The position numbers and the translations under genes are program-made. A stretch of 64,000 nucleotides of DNA, from assembly GCA_964444665.1 (NCBI GenBank), contig CAYUIE010000003.1, forward strand, positions 124,001 to 188,000. The letters run 5' to 3'. Positions 9,621 through 19,099 of the stretch are shown one piece after another. This DNA is from CAYZTY01 sp964444665. GTDB lineage: Bacteria > Planctomycetota > Phycisphaerae > Sedimentisphaerales > CAYZTY01. The number at the start of each line of letters is the position of its first letter. Position 1 is the first letter of the stretch. The notes under the pieces are model-generated. The model had not been told where the DNA came from. It saw only the letters and a list, made by a program, of their open reading frames with translations, and did not search any database.

Positions 9621-11039
9621 TTAGTTTTCAACCAATATTTTATTTGAATCTATTTCAGCCTCGAATCGTGTGAAAAGTTCGTTAATTTTTACCAATTGAT
9701 TTTTCAGTGAGTAGTTCTCTTCAATGAATCTGCGATACCTTTCGGGCTCGTATGTGTCGGAAATAATTTGCCGACAGAATTCTTCAGATATATTGAACAA
9801 AAATTCAGATGGGAATATTTGGTCGGCCCCGGGGAAATTATGAATGACCGGCTTTAGGCCACAGGCCATCCCCTCCAGTATTCCCATCCCCTGGCTCTCA
9901 ATAATGCTTGTTGAAACAATATAGTGTTTATCCTCAAGCCAGCCGTTTATATCTTCCTGCCAGTTATCAAAAAACACCACGTCGCGAATTTCAAGTGCGT
10001 TAACCATATGTTTTAGATACTGTTCCACAACAGCATCCACAAATTGCCCCGCGAAAAATAGACGATACTCAGGATCTGTGTAGTGCAGCTTTTGCATACA
10101 CTGCAAAACGAAAGCCGGATTTTTTACCATTCTAAGGTCAGCCAAAAAAGCAATATTTTTACTGCTCTGTCGGTTTATAAAAGTGTATTTTTCAAGATTT
10201 ACACCGTTAGGAATTGTAACTATCGATGTCTGATTTGTAAGGTTCGGCACTCTACTGATAAGTGCATCTTTAACAAAGCTGTTCCCGACATTAACAAGGA
10301 CATCGACATTTTCCCAGTTAACCTGTTGGGGCCACGGCTCATAGGCTTCGTAGCGGTGCAGTCTTACAATGTTCTTACAAACTTTTGGCAACCTGGAAGC
10401 AATTACCGCTAAATCTGTGCACCACTCAAACCAGGAAATATCGCTCCATTTCATTAATTCATAGAGTTGTTCTTCAGTGTGGTCCTGAAAAACCTGCACC
10501 TGAAATCGTTGCTTCGTAAACTCGATAATTTCGTTGAGAAATTTGACACCATCGCCACCACAGAAGAAAGCTATCTTAGGCCTTTTGCAGCGAATTACAT
10601 CAATCATAGGCTTGAGAACATCTTGCCCCGGCAGCACAAAAAGAGAACGAAGTAAAGTTTCGAGTGCGTCGGCTTTATTATCCTGGTTTAAAAAAACATT
10701 GGCAGTTCTATTAAGCACATCCACGTTCAATATGCCCAAACGCTGCATCTGATCAAAAAGCTTCTTAGCTTCGCTTGCTCTACCGACCGTAAGATACGCT
10801 TCCACTAAATTCCAAATTATCTCGGTAGAATCACCCTGAAGCTTCCTCGCTTTAACAAAGTTCTCAATGGCCTTATTTGAATGTCCAAGGCAGAAAAGAA
10901 TCGCCCCTGCATCATTTAGTGCCTGCGCATCATCAGGCACCATTTGAAGATGCTCCTGAATGGAAATAAGGGCCTGTTGATATTGACCGGCTTCAGCCAA
11001 TTTCTGAGCTCTTTGATAATTATTTATATTTGTTTCCAT
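9621..11039 (-). CDS. TPR-GT4 (GT-B) glycosyltransferase fusion
   Basis: 472 residues. Residues 5-150 hold about four TPR units. Residues 160-460 form a GT-B glycosyltransferase: IAFLADLRMVKNPA in the nucleotide-binding half, then the IIESQGMGILEGMACG block, which is the E-x7-E motif of GT4 enzymes that binds the NDP-sugar. TPR-plus-GT fusions are known from protein O-glycosylation, where the TPR grips the polypeptide. It is the first gene after a 207-base gap behind flgL and has its own sigma-54-like site at 11109-11124. It may therefore be transcribed both with the hook genes and from its own promoter. Confidence 0.85.
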   Translation of the reverse strand: METNINNYQRAQKLAEAGQYQQALISIQEHLQMVPDDAQALNDAGAILFCLGHSNKAIENFVKARKLQGDSTEIIWNLVEAYLTVGRASEAKKLFDQMQRLGILNVDVLNRTANVFLNQDNKADALETLLRSLFVLPGQDVLKPMIDVIRCKRPKIAFFCGGDGVKFLNEIIEFTKQRFQVQVFQDHTEEQLYELMKWSDISWFEWCTDLAVIASRLPKVCKNIVRLHRYEAYEPWPQQVNWENVDVLVNVGNSFVKDALISRVPNLTNQTSIVTIPNGVNLEKYTFINRQSSKNIAFLADLRMVKNPAFVLQCMQKLHYTDPEYRLFFAGQFVDAVVEQYLKHMVNALEIRDVVFFDNWQEDINGWLEDKHYIVSTSIIESQGMGILEGMACGLKPVIHNFPGADQIFPSEFLFNISEEFCRQIISDTYEPERYRRFIEENYSLKNQLVKINELFTRFEAEIDSNKILVEN

Positions 11040-11108
11040 TATTGACCTTCAATTTAATTGCCTTTTTAAAATTAACGACCGGAAAAGTGAAAAAGCAGAT
11101 AAGAACAG

Positions 11109-11124
11109 TGCAAATTCCGTACCT
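11109..11124 (-). promoter_or_regulatory. Sigma-54-type -24/-12 promoter for glycan block
   Basis: On the minus strand the site reads AGGTACGGAATTTGCA. The essential GG and GC lie exactly 10 bases apart, and the -12 half TTGCA is perfect. The -24 half differs from TGGCAC at two positions. The predicted start of transcription is about 60 bases upstream of the TPR-GT4 start, in the only long gap of this block. Confidence 0.5.
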
Positions 11125-11246
11125 TTTGCCCATATCAATATATATTTAATTTCCTGCGGTGTTGTCCCGAAAGACCGTATAAAAATCAAACATTATGTTG
11201 TTCAAACAGCCCTTTCCCCACATTTTCAGATGCATATACTCAGCAG

Positions 11247-12434
11247 CTATGTGATGAAATCCAGCAGCGACATGGACATAAGTCTTGCAGCCATTGATAA
11301 CGACATCTGATACAAAACCTCATGACGAGATATATCTATAACAACCTGGGCAATGTCCGCCTCCTGCAGATAAGTCACTTCATCCTCAGCGTTATATTTC
11401 AGGTTTAACAGAGTATCTTTTAGATTATCCAGAAAGCCAATTTTCGCTCCAAAAGAGGCTTGTCCCTGGACCAAAAGATTCGTAATTTCATCCAGCGAGT
11501 CTAATGAATTCATTTGCAGTTCATGCAATTGTGTCTCGGAAAGACCTCTCTCGTTTTCCAATATATCCCGGAAAGTTATAAGCATGTTGAATATATCGTA
11601 AGTTCCTGGTATACGAACAAGTTCAACTCCCGTACTGCTTATTTCAGTAGTATCAACATATAGCACTTTGCCGGTTCTCGAATCCGTTACAGCTTGGTTT
11701 GTTCCCCCCCCTGGCGGGACAGTTACATAGCTTGCTCCGTCATCGATAGACAATTTATAATTAGAGCCATCGTGGATTACCGTAAGCCATACATCACCCG
11801 TGACGCTCGATGTACCGGTGCCAGCTTTGGCGCCGGTCTCGCCCAGAAAAGCTGGTGTACCTCGATTATCAGAACGGAAAATATCGTCACCTGCGTAAAA
11901 AGCAACAGACTGAACACCGGGGGCTATTTCTGTATTTCTTTGCTCAAAACCACCTTGATAGGTTACGTTGGTGATTTTCCCATTAGTACGTTCAACAGCA
12001 TAAGGAGCCGATGAGGTATTACTCCCCCCAAATAAATACTGATCCATATGCTCAGTATTAGCTAACAAAACTACTTGTTCAAGTGCATCATTGATTACAA
12101 TTGCAACTCTTTTACGTCCCTCTTCGTCATAGGTTCCGCTGGCAATCTGAGTTAGATAATTTTTAGTATCTATCAAAATTGTAACTATATCTCCAACAAT
12201 CGTGGATGAAAGTTCAAGAGATGTAATAACGCTCGACAAGTTTTCCATATAATTTTCCAAAGACCTTTTCTGAGAGTTAAGCCCTAATATCTGGTATGCA
12301 GCAGACGGTTTATCAGATGGTCTATTTACATAGGAACCTGTTGCTGCCTGTTCTTGCAAGCGAGCCAAAGCTTTGGTGTGCAACTGCAATGCAAAGCTAA
12401 TATCATTGTAAATACTATTTAACGACCCGCTCAT
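11247..12434 (-). CDS. flgL: Flagellar hook-filament junction protein FlgL
   Basis: 395 residues. It has the flagellin-like coiled N-terminus (LHTKALARLQEQAATGSYVNRPSDKPSAAYQILGL) and the C-terminal D0 helix (DIAQVVIDISRHEVLYQMSLSMAARLMSMSLLDF). The middle is a longer variable insert. It forms the second junction ring between hook and filament and is secreted by the flagellar export apparatus without a signal peptide. It follows flgK by 36 bases, the usual order, and is the last hook gene before the glycosyltransferases. Confidence 0.92.
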   Translation of the reverse strand: MSGSLNSIYNDISFALQLHTKALARLQEQAATGSYVNRPSDKPSAAYQILGLNSQKRSLENYMENLSSVITSLELSSTIVGDIVTILIDTKNYLTQIASGTYDEEGRKRVAIVINDALEQVVLLANTEHMDQYLFGGSNTSSAPYAVERTNGKITNVTYQGGFEQRNTEIAPGVQSVAFYAGDDIFRSDNRGTPAFLGETGAKAGTGTSSVTGDVWLTVIHDGSNYKLSIDDGASYVTVPPGGGTNQAVTDSRTGKVLYVDTTEISSTGVELVRIPGTYDIFNMLITFRDILENERGLSETQLHELQMNSLDSLDEITNLLVQGQASFGAKIGFLDNLKDTLLNLKYNAEDEVTYLQEADIAQVVIDISRHEVLYQMSLSMAARLMSMSLLDFIT

Positions 12435-12470
12435 TATAATCCCATAAATAAATTCTAAAGTTATGACTGT

Positions 12471-14432
12471 TTATACTATTTCCATAAAACTTAAAATTGC
12501 AGACTGAATGGTATTTAAATATTTGGCCATAGCCTGAAACATTTGCTCGTAAATCAACATCTGAGCAGCTTCATCGTTTATATTGACTCCACTTATCTCA
12601 CCCTGCTGACTGGCAAGGCTTTGAATTATCGCCTCAATATTGTCCTGCTGAATTTGTTTGTTAAAAATCTGCTGACCGATGTCTGTAACCAACCGGTGAT
12701 AAAACTGTGGCGGTGTCATTTCACTCAGGCTACTTAAAGATTCATCCTTTAATCCTGCTAACCGTAAGGCATTGGTATTATCTGTCATATCCGGCCCCAG
12801 AGAAGTTGCTATCCGGCCGGGTGTAGCAGATACATCCGAACAAACGGCTATATCTATAGCGTTACTTCCGGAGAAAAAGGTATTAATCCCAACCGCCGCC
12901 AGCACACCCGAGGTATCACTACTGGAAAAGGCATCAACTTCGAAACTATCACCTGCGTTCAAATCGCCCATACTTAGAGATATTTTGATTCCATTACCTA
13001 TATCGAGTTTATCGCCGGCGGCATAACCGGCACCAACATTCAAATTTGCTACAACATCACCAACACCATTTCTCACTTCAAGCTGTAAACTGCCGTTGCC
13101 AACCGTATCTGTGCCTATTACCGTGAAGGTGAAAGTTTGATTGTCAGTTCCGTTATAAATACCTGAAACAGATACGTTTGGCGGCGAGGCGCCAGTAAGA
13201 TTACTCACGGTAGGAACAGGCAGAACACATGGGATAAAGTCAAATGTATAATCCACACCTGCCTGTATATATAACCGATTATCAGCAACCGATGCAGACA
13301 GACCGGTAATTGCTGAAATATCCGCAGCTATCGTCGTAAGCGAATCTGTTGAAACATTAATATCAATTTCATTTCGTGTTATTTGCCCCGTGCTTGTATC
13401 AGTAACTCTTATATATATTTTCCCATCGGACACAGGAGGGACAAAATCGGCTAAGTCTTCGCTAACCATTCGCCAGCCATTCAATTGCGTAAAGGAACCT
13501 TCTGAACCCACTGCCTGGACATGGTACTGGTTTACTTGTTGTATAATTGCGGTTGCTAAACTGTCGAGGTTGCTGCTAATATCCGCTACAATACTGTTCT
13601 TCAATGTTAATAATCCCCCAAGCTGGCCTCCTTGTACTTCAATGTCATAATTACTTGCCCCGGCAATCGAGATACCAAGCATGCCCTGCTCTTTCAAGCC
13701 TACTTCCAATTCAGACGAAGTTGTACCTACTACCGCAGGCAAACCAGCTATATAGACATCAACCACTCCATATTCCCTCTGTTGAGTCTCTACTGCAATT
13801 AATTCAGACAGATCATTTATGAGCTGGTCTCTTTGGTCTCGCAAATTATTTGCTACACTACCAACTATTTCCATTCTCTCTATATTGTCGTTAAGGCCGG
13901 CAATCCGACCTGTTATTGTATTAATTTGTTCGATTATGTTTTCGGCTTCCAATCTGATTTGCGTCTCCAACTTATTAAGAAACTCACTTAACGTTCTAAA
14001 TTGATTAGCCATTGTCTCGGCGGCGCTTATAACTTGATTCTGCCATATGGCTTCAGCGGGATGGGTCGACAGGTCCTGAAATGCATTAAAAAACTCATCA
14101 ATAGCTGTGCTCAATCCGCTACCAGATGAAAGCTCTCCGAACGCTGTTTCGATTGTTCGCAGTGCAGAGAATTCACGTGAGATTTGCCCCAATGATGACT
14201 GTTGCCTGAGAATCTCCTGCTCTAAAAGTAAGTCGATAACTCTTGTAACACCGGTAATATTGACGCCCCCTCCAATCAGTATCGGCCCCTGTTGTGATGA
14301 GTATGCAGGATTCAGTTTTATTCTTTGAAGGTGATATCCCTCAGTAGCCGCATTTGCAATATTGTTGCCGATTATATCAAGCGCTTTCTGAGCAGCATCG
14401 AGACCACTAAGTCCTATGGAAAAACCTTCCAT
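12471..14432 (-). CDS. flgK: Flagellar hook-filament junction protein FlgK
   Basis: 653 residues. The N-terminus shows the flagellar rod/hook motif (GLDAAQKALDIIGNNIANAATEG). The following helix pair (FFNAFQDLSTHPAEAIWQNQVI) is typical of FlgK. The C-terminus (GVNINDEAAQMLIYEQMFQAMAKYLNTI) is the conserved axial D0 helix. It is longer than enteric FlgK owing to an extra beta-rich central region at residues about 310-500. It is the first junction ring and the export client of FlgN, whose gene lies directly upstream in the operon. Confidence 0.93.
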   Translation of the reverse strand: MEGFSIGLSGLDAAQKALDIIGNNIANAATEGYHLQRIKLNPAYSSQQGPILIGGGVNITGVTRVIDLLLEQEILRQQSSLGQISREFSALRTIETAFGELSSGSGLSTAIDEFFNAFQDLSTHPAEAIWQNQVISAAETMANQFRTLSEFLNKLETQIRLEAENIIEQINTITGRIAGLNDNIERMEIVGSVANNLRDQRDQLINDLSELIAVETQQREYGVVDVYIAGLPAVVGTTSSELEVGLKEQGMLGISIAGASNYDIEVQGGQLGGLLTLKNSIVADISSNLDSLATAIIQQVNQYHVQAVGSEGSFTQLNGWRMVSEDLADFVPPVSDGKIYIRVTDTSTGQITRNEIDINVSTDSLTTIAADISAITGLSASVADNRLYIQAGVDYTFDFIPCVLPVPTVSNLTGASPPNVSVSGIYNGTDNQTFTFTVIGTDTVGNGSLQLEVRNGVGDVVANLNVGAGYAAGDKLDIGNGIKISLSMGDLNAGDSFEVDAFSSSDTSGVLAAVGINTFFSGSNAIDIAVCSDVSATPGRIATSLGPDMTDNTNALRLAGLKDESLSSLSEMTPPQFYHRLVTDIGQQIFNKQIQQDNIEAIIQSLASQQGEISGVNINDEAAQMLIYEQMFQAMAKYLNTIQSAILSFMEIV

Positions 14433-14502
14433 TTTTTAACCCACTTATCCTTTACAATTTAAATTCTGCCCAAACTCAACCCATAGTTTAATCAAAACTG
14501 CA

Positions 14503-15024
14503 TCATAATCGCATATTAACAAGTACCGTGTCGGTTTGTCGTTTAGCTGTGCCATTAACCGTGTATGTAATCGTTCCAGGTTGACCAAGTCCAAAAATAC
14601 TCTTCAAAAGAAGATTGTTAAACCTGGCACACTCCGCTAAAAGAAATGAGGTGCTTATATACTCTTCCTTAAGTCTTTTAACTAATTCTTTTAACCTTGT
14701 TTTTCTAACGGTTACGTCAGCTTGCTGTTCTTCCGGCAAATTAGCTTCAAGCATAGATAATGTCATTTCCTTTAAGTTACAGCTCAAGACAACAGCTAAT
14801 TCTTTCCGTATTGATTGCCGTTTCAATTCATGGTTTTTATATTTGTCAGACTCGGACTGTATACGCTCAAGTAATTTGCTTAAAGCCTTATTGTCATGTT
14901 TGATAGTCAGGCTGCGCAGCTCATTTAAATAAGATACACTCTGCTGTAGATGTTGGATGTCTTTATCTAAAACAGCCAAAAGCTTGTCAACTTTGTCTTT
15001 GATTTCGATTTCCGCTGTTTTCAT
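14503..15024 (-). CDS. flgN: FlgN-type export chaperone
   Basis: 173 residues, nearly all helical with long heptad-like charged segments (KVDKLLAVLDKDIQHLQQSVSYLNELRSL). This matches the FlgN chaperone family, which delivers FlgK and FlgL to the export gate. It lies between flgJ and flgK, the conserved position in many flagellar operons. Its start overlaps the flgJ stop by 4 bases (ATGA), indicating translational coupling. The C-terminal part (YTVNGTAKRQTD) is shorter than the usual R-x-GKK tail. Confidence 0.75.
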   Translation of the reverse strand: MKTAEIEIKDKVDKLLAVLDKDIQHLQQSVSYLNELRSLTIKHDNKALSKLLERIQSESDKYKNHELKRQSIRKELAVVLSCNLKEMTLSMLEANLPEEQQADVTVRKTRLKELVKRLKEEYISTSFLLAECARFNNLLLKSIFGLGQPGTITYTVNGTAKRQTDTVLVNMRL

Positions 15025-15365
15025 ATGCTCCTATCCAGTAACTCTGTTTCTTGAGTTGTCTGTTTAAAACCATTTAAAGATTGATATAAAGCTTTCCACA
15101 GTCCGAAACCACCGGTGTTTGCAAGTCCCTGGGCCAGGTAAAACCAAAACATCCCGTATACCTGCCTACAAGCCCCATCTTTGTCAAAGCCCCAGTCACC
15201 AATAGTGTCTTTCATCTGATCTAATACTTTATTGATTAAAAGCGATTCAAAATCTTTAGCTATTTGCTCTTTTCTTTGTTCTGAGACTTTATCACTGTTG
15301 CTTAATTGCTTCAGCTGCATCGGCCCTGTGAAGGGTTGGATTAGCATCAATTCAGCGTTATTCAT
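15021..15365 (-). CDS. flgJ: Rod-binding protein FlgJ (single-domain)
   Basis: 114 residues corresponding to the N-terminal rod-cap domain only (KEQIAKDFESLLINKVLDQMKDT, then QVYGMFWFYLAQGLANTGGFGLWKALYQ). The peptidoglycan hydrolase domain found in enteric FlgJ is absent, as in many non-enteric lineages, so another muramidase must open the wall. It lies between flgI and flgN. Confidence 0.88.
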   Translation of the reverse strand: MNNAELMLIQPFTGPMQLKQLSNSDKVSEQRKEQIAKDFESLLINKVLDQMKDTIGDWGFDKDGACRQVYGMFWFYLAQGLANTGGFGLWKALYQSLNGFKQTTQETELLDRSI

Positions 15366-15416
15366 AAAATTAAATCCCGATTTCCATTGTGTAATTAATT
15401 ACAAAATGGGATTCTG

Positions 15417-16565
15417 TTACATTATCACCAGCTTAGCTTGAAGAGCACCGCTCTTTTTAAGGGCATTAAATATCGCTATCATATCCCTCGGTGTTGCTCC
15501 TATTGCATTTAAAGTTTTAGCCAGCTCTGAAATAGTAACCGACCTGGATATAGGAATCAGATGTCCTTCTTTTTCTTCTACTCCTATTATTGTTTCCGGA
15601 ACTCGTTCCGTCGTGCCGGCATCAGAGAAAGGAGCGACTGGTTGAGAAACAATCTCGGTTTCCTTGATTTTTACAACAAGGCTGCCCTGAGAAATCGCCA
15701 CTGCTGATATTCCGACATTTTCTCCAATTACAATGGTTCCGGTACGTTCGTTAATAACTACCACTGCGGGGGTATCAACTTTCACTTCTTGCTGGGTAAT
15801 ATCATCTATAAAGCCAGCTATATCTGCCTGGCTAATCTCATTTGGGACTTTAACCCTAACAGTTCCCGCATCACTTACCAAAGCACAGTCAGAAAACACT
15901 CGGTTAATGGCCTCGCTTATTCGGTATGCAGTTGAAAAATCGCTGTTTCTAAGATTAAACGTAATAATTCTATAACCAGCAATATTCTCAACAAATACAG
16001 CTATCTCTTCCTTTTCAACAACCGCCCCATCAGGTATTCGTCCGACAGTCTGGTGGTTTTTTGTCACCGAAGCCTTGTTGCCAATAGCAGCCCACCCACC
16101 TATCGAGACTCCCCCCTGAGCTACTGCATAAATCTGACCATCAAGACCTTCTAAAGGAGTTGGCAGAAGCATCCCACCTTGAAGGCTTTTTGCATCCCCT
16201 ATAGTAGATACATCAACATCAATTCTTGAGCCTTCTCTATTAAAAGGTCCCAATTCCGCCATAACCATTACCACAGCAATATTGCCACCGGCTAAATCCG
16301 ATGGACCCAGAACTATGCCTGAGTCACGAAGTATGCTTGTTAGTATTTGTCGCGACAGAATTGTTGTATCACCAGTTCCGGAAAGACCAATCACCAAACC
16401 AACGCCTTTAAGCGGATTACTGCGAACTCCCTGAATGTCCACAATGTCTTTTATTCGCTCACCGTAAACAACATTAGCAAAAATCAAGCAAATTATAATT
16501 AAATAATTTACAAGTTCCTTTGCGCTTTTATACTTTTGTGTTCTTGTAGTTCTTTGTGAATTCAT
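15417..16565 (-). CDS. flgI: Flagellar P-ring protein FlgI
   Basis: 382 residues. An N-terminal Sec signal peptide (LVNYLIIICLIFANVVYG) precedes the diagnostic IKDIVDIQGVRSNPLKGVGLVIGLSGTGD. The rest matches FlgI throughout, for example VTKNHQTVGRIPDGAVVEKE, and the end TLNAIGATPRDMIAIFNALKKSGAL. It forms the periplasmic P-ring around the rod, with FlgH above and FlgA as its assembly chaperone. Its presence indicates a peptidoglycan layer. Confidence 0.95.
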   Translation of the reverse strand: MNSQRTTRTQKYKSAKELVNYLIIICLIFANVVYGERIKDIVDIQGVRSNPLKGVGLVIGLSGTGDTTILSRQILTSILRDSGIVLGPSDLAGGNIAVVMVMAELGPFNREGSRIDVDVSTIGDAKSLQGGMLLPTPLEGLDGQIYAVAQGGVSIGGWAAIGNKASVTKNHQTVGRIPDGAVVEKEEIAVFVENIAGYRIITFNLRNSDFSTAYRISEAINRVFSDCALVSDAGTVRVKVPNEISQADIAGFIDDITQQEVKVDTPAVVVINERTGTIVIGENVGISAVAISQGSLVVKIKETEIVSQPVAPFSDAGTTERVPETIIGVEEKEGHLIPISRSVTISELAKTLNAIGATPRDMIAIFNALKKSGALQAKLVIM

Positions 16566-16606
16566 AAGTCAATTACCACTGCATAAGAAAGGAAAAACTA
16601 CCTGAC

Positions 16607-17236
16607 CTAAAATGGCCAGAGAATATCAAATATTCTCCCAAGCCAACCCGGTCTATTATATGGTTCAGATATGCCCGTGTTTTTGGTTAGTATCCGAAGG
16701 TCCGCAACTTGTTCACTCTTGACTGAATTATCAAATGCAATGTCACTCGGCTTCACTATTCCGCTTATCTCGATAATCTGCTTGTCACCTGCGATGTCTC
16801 GATTACGTGTCCCCATAACAACAAGATTACCATTAGGTAAGACATCCATAACAACTACAGCTATTCGGTCGACGAAACTGCGCTCATCTTTATAATCAGA
16901 ATTGCTTTTCAGTTCATTAGAGGATTCGGCCGCCATAGTAAAGCCCGGCATATTGGGCAGTATACTGTGATTTTCAGTTTTGATTCCCAGTTCCCCATTA
17001 AAGCTCGATGACTTATCAACTTCTTTTTTCAGGTTTCTCTTGGTTTTGTTATCGACCTTGCTGTCTTCACTGATTTTAATCGTCAGAATATCACCTATCT
17101 GGCGTGCTACATCGTCAGCATACTGCTCTTTCATATTCTTATCCCTTTTGGCCCAGATAGACCCTGCCTTCGAGCAATTGGTCGAACATAAAATAAAAAA
17201 CATCAGGGTTAACATTGAAATTACTTTGTTACTCAT
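16607..17236 (-). CDS. flgH: Flagellar L-ring protein FlgH
   Basis: 209 residues. A hydrophobic signal ending near CSTNCSKAG contains a non-canonical but plausible lipobox. The body has the FlgH signatures DDVARQIGDILTIKISEDS and LPNGNLVVMGTR, followed by ISGIVKPSDIA. It makes the outer-membrane L-ring, so the cell envelope has an outer membrane. The gene sits between flgA and flgI. Confidence 0.92.
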   Translation of the reverse strand: MSNKVISMLTLMFFILCSTNCSKAGSIWAKRDKNMKEQYADDVARQIGDILTIKISEDSKVDNKTKRNLKKEVDKSSSFNGELGIKTENHSILPNMPGFTMAAESSNELKSNSDYKDERSFVDRIAVVVMDVLPNGNLVVMGTRNRDIAGDKQIIEISGIVKPSDIAFDNSVKSEQVADLRILTKNTGISEPYNRPGWLGRIFDILWPF

Positions 17237-17247
17237 CTTTCATCCTT

Positions 17248-18276
17248 TTAGAATATTGGTTCCACGGTTCCATCTTCATTAACTCTTGCCAAAATTATCC
17301 GCTGTGAGTCTATATTTCGGACCTTTATATATTCGCCACCTCTGGCTTCCTGCAGAGCTTTTCCGATGGCCGTCACCATAAGTTCCGGTCTATCGACGCG
17401 AATAACGACATTTTGATTTCGCTTAATAACAACTTTAGATTTGACTGGAGAGAGCATGTATGGGCGAAGAACAGTATTTGCCGGCAACTGACGTTTAGCA
17501 ACAAGGCCATATGGTGGTTTCCACCCATCAGATCGCGGATAATTTGATATGGTGTTTTCTATTTTTATGTTCTCAGGACTGATAATTGTTCCCGCTGGAA
17601 TATCAACCATTGTTACTGCTTTGCGACGGTTGTACTTCAAACGAAATGTTACTTCTCGTAATCCTATTTGCCTGCCGTATTGAGATACAAGAATTTGAAC
17701 TTTAGCCAGATTCGCTGAAGTGCCTCCGACCAAAAGTGGGGTAAGCTTAACAGCTTCGTTCTCTTTAGGTATGATTAAATCATCCGGTATCTGTACCGGG
17801 TCTATTTGACAGACAGAATCAGCAGGTAACTTTTCCTTCAAAAAAGCAATTGCCGGTTCAACAAATTCGCTACCTTTGATAATTTGCTCTTGTCGTCTTA
17901 TCGTTATCTTCTCTGCACCGCTTAACCGCACTTTCGATGCTGGAATTCCACTGCAAGCTAATCTGCTCAGAAGCAGAGACCTGTCAATAACAATCTGTTG
18001 GCCAGGTATCGATATTCTTCCTAAGGCAGCCTCTCCTGCCTTAGATACAAGGGCCTCTTCACCCCGGATTATACTAATTCGGCCTAATTTTATATCACTA
18101 CCTTTTACTGCAACTTCCCTCGGCAGATAAATCTGTAATATTGAACTGTCTTCTAATTCAGCTATTCCAATATCTGCATATACCCGGCAGAAAAATATAC
18201 ACGTCAAAAGTACACAAGCTAAAAGCATACTTGCGTTTTTGCACTTCGATATTCTTATGACTTTTTTTCTGCCCAT
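17248..18276 (-). CDS. flgA: Flagellar P-ring assembly chaperone FlgA
   Basis: 342 residues. A signal peptide (SMLLACVLLTCIFFCRVYA) precedes an N-terminal SAF-like domain and the conserved FlgA C-terminal SAF domain (AVTMVDIPAGTIISPENI, GLVAKRQLPANTVL, VVIRVDRPELMVTAIGKALQEARGGEYIKVRN). It works in the periplasm with FlgI. It is longer than enteric FlgA owing to an extra N-terminal module at about residues 35-200. It follows flgG by 9 bases. Confidence 0.92.
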   Translation of the reverse strand: MGRKKVIRISKCKNASMLLACVLLTCIFFCRVYADIGIAELEDSSILQIYLPREVAVKGSDIKLGRISIIRGEEALVSKAGEAALGRISIPGQQIVIDRSLLLSRLACSGIPASKVRLSGAEKITIRRQEQIIKGSEFVEPAIAFLKEKLPADSVCQIDPVQIPDDLIIPKENEAVKLTPLLVGGTSANLAKVQILVSQYGRQIGLREVTFRLKYNRRKAVTMVDIPAGTIISPENIKIENTISNYPRSDGWKPPYGLVAKRQLPANTVLRPYMLSPVKSKVVIKRNQNVVIRVDRPELMVTAIGKALQEARGGEYIKVRNIDSQRIILARVNEDGTVEPIF

Positions 18277-18285
18277 AAAAATCCC

Positions 18286-19071
18286 TTAAATAACAATGCT
18301 GTTTGCCGTTTTCAGCATATCATCACCGGCCTTTATTGCACGTGAGTTTATTTCGTATGCTCGTTGGGCAGTGATAAGGCTAACTAATTCGTTTACCATC
18401 TGGACATTGGATTTCTCCAAAAATCCAGATTGGATAGTACCCAAACCTCCTACACCCGGCGTACCGGTTATAGATGTGCCGCTTGCCGCAGTTTCCGCAA
18501 ATAAATTATCTCCTTCGCTGGAAAGGCCGGATGGATTTTGGAATTGAGCCAATTGTAGAGTACCAACTACCGACAATGTTCCATCAGCACCAGTAACATT
18601 AACACCTCCATCTTTTTCTATACTTACCGAGACAGCATCGGCCGGAACAGCAACTGCCGGCTCAATAGTGTAACCTGCGGTTGTAACTAATTCACCGTTG
18701 GCGTTTATTTGCAGTGAGCCATCACGGGTATATCTTGTATCGCCATTCGGTGTAGTTACCTGAAAAAAGCCGCCTCCAGTAATAGCTACATCAAGAGGTC
18801 GGCCCGTATTCTGAAACTCACCTGAAGTAAAAACTTTGGCTGTAGAAGCAGCGCGTACCCCACTGCCTATCTCTAAACCACTTGGGCTGTTTATACCTGA
18901 AGCAACTTCCGTGCCCGGCTCTTTTAAATTGATATAAAGCAGATCCTGAAAATTTATCTGGCTTCGTTTAAAACCAGTGGTGTTAATATTAGCAAGGTTA
19001 TTGGCAATAGTATCTACCATCATCTGTTGAGCAGTCATACCTGTCGCTGCTGTAGAAAATGCTCTTAACAT
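18286..19071 (-). CDS. flgG: Distal rod protein FlgG
   Basis: 261 residues, the standard FlgG length. The start MLRAFSTAATGMTAQQMMVDTIANNLANINTTG is the flagellar rod motif. The centre has the FlgG GGGFFQV and TRDGSLQIN blocks. The end EKSNVQMVNELVSLITAQRAYEINSRAIKAGDDML is the axial C-terminal helix. A GGAG ribosome site precedes the ATG. It builds the distal rod and pairs with the FlgF-like gene upstream. Confidence 0.95.
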   Translation of the reverse strand: MLRAFSTAATGMTAQQMMVDTIANNLANINTTGFKRSQINFQDLLYINLKEPGTEVASGINSPSGLEIGSGVRAASTAKVFTSGEFQNTGRPLDVAITGGGFFQVTTPNGDTRYTRDGSLQINANGELVTTAGYTIEPAVAVPADAVSVSIEKDGGVNVTGADGTLSVVGTLQLAQFQNPSGLSSEGDNLFAETAASGTSITGTPGVGGLGTIQSGFLEKSNVQMVNELVSLITAQRAYEINSRAIKAGDDMLKTANSIVI

Positions 19072-19099
19072 TTTATCTTTCTCCTTATCTTAGAGAGAT

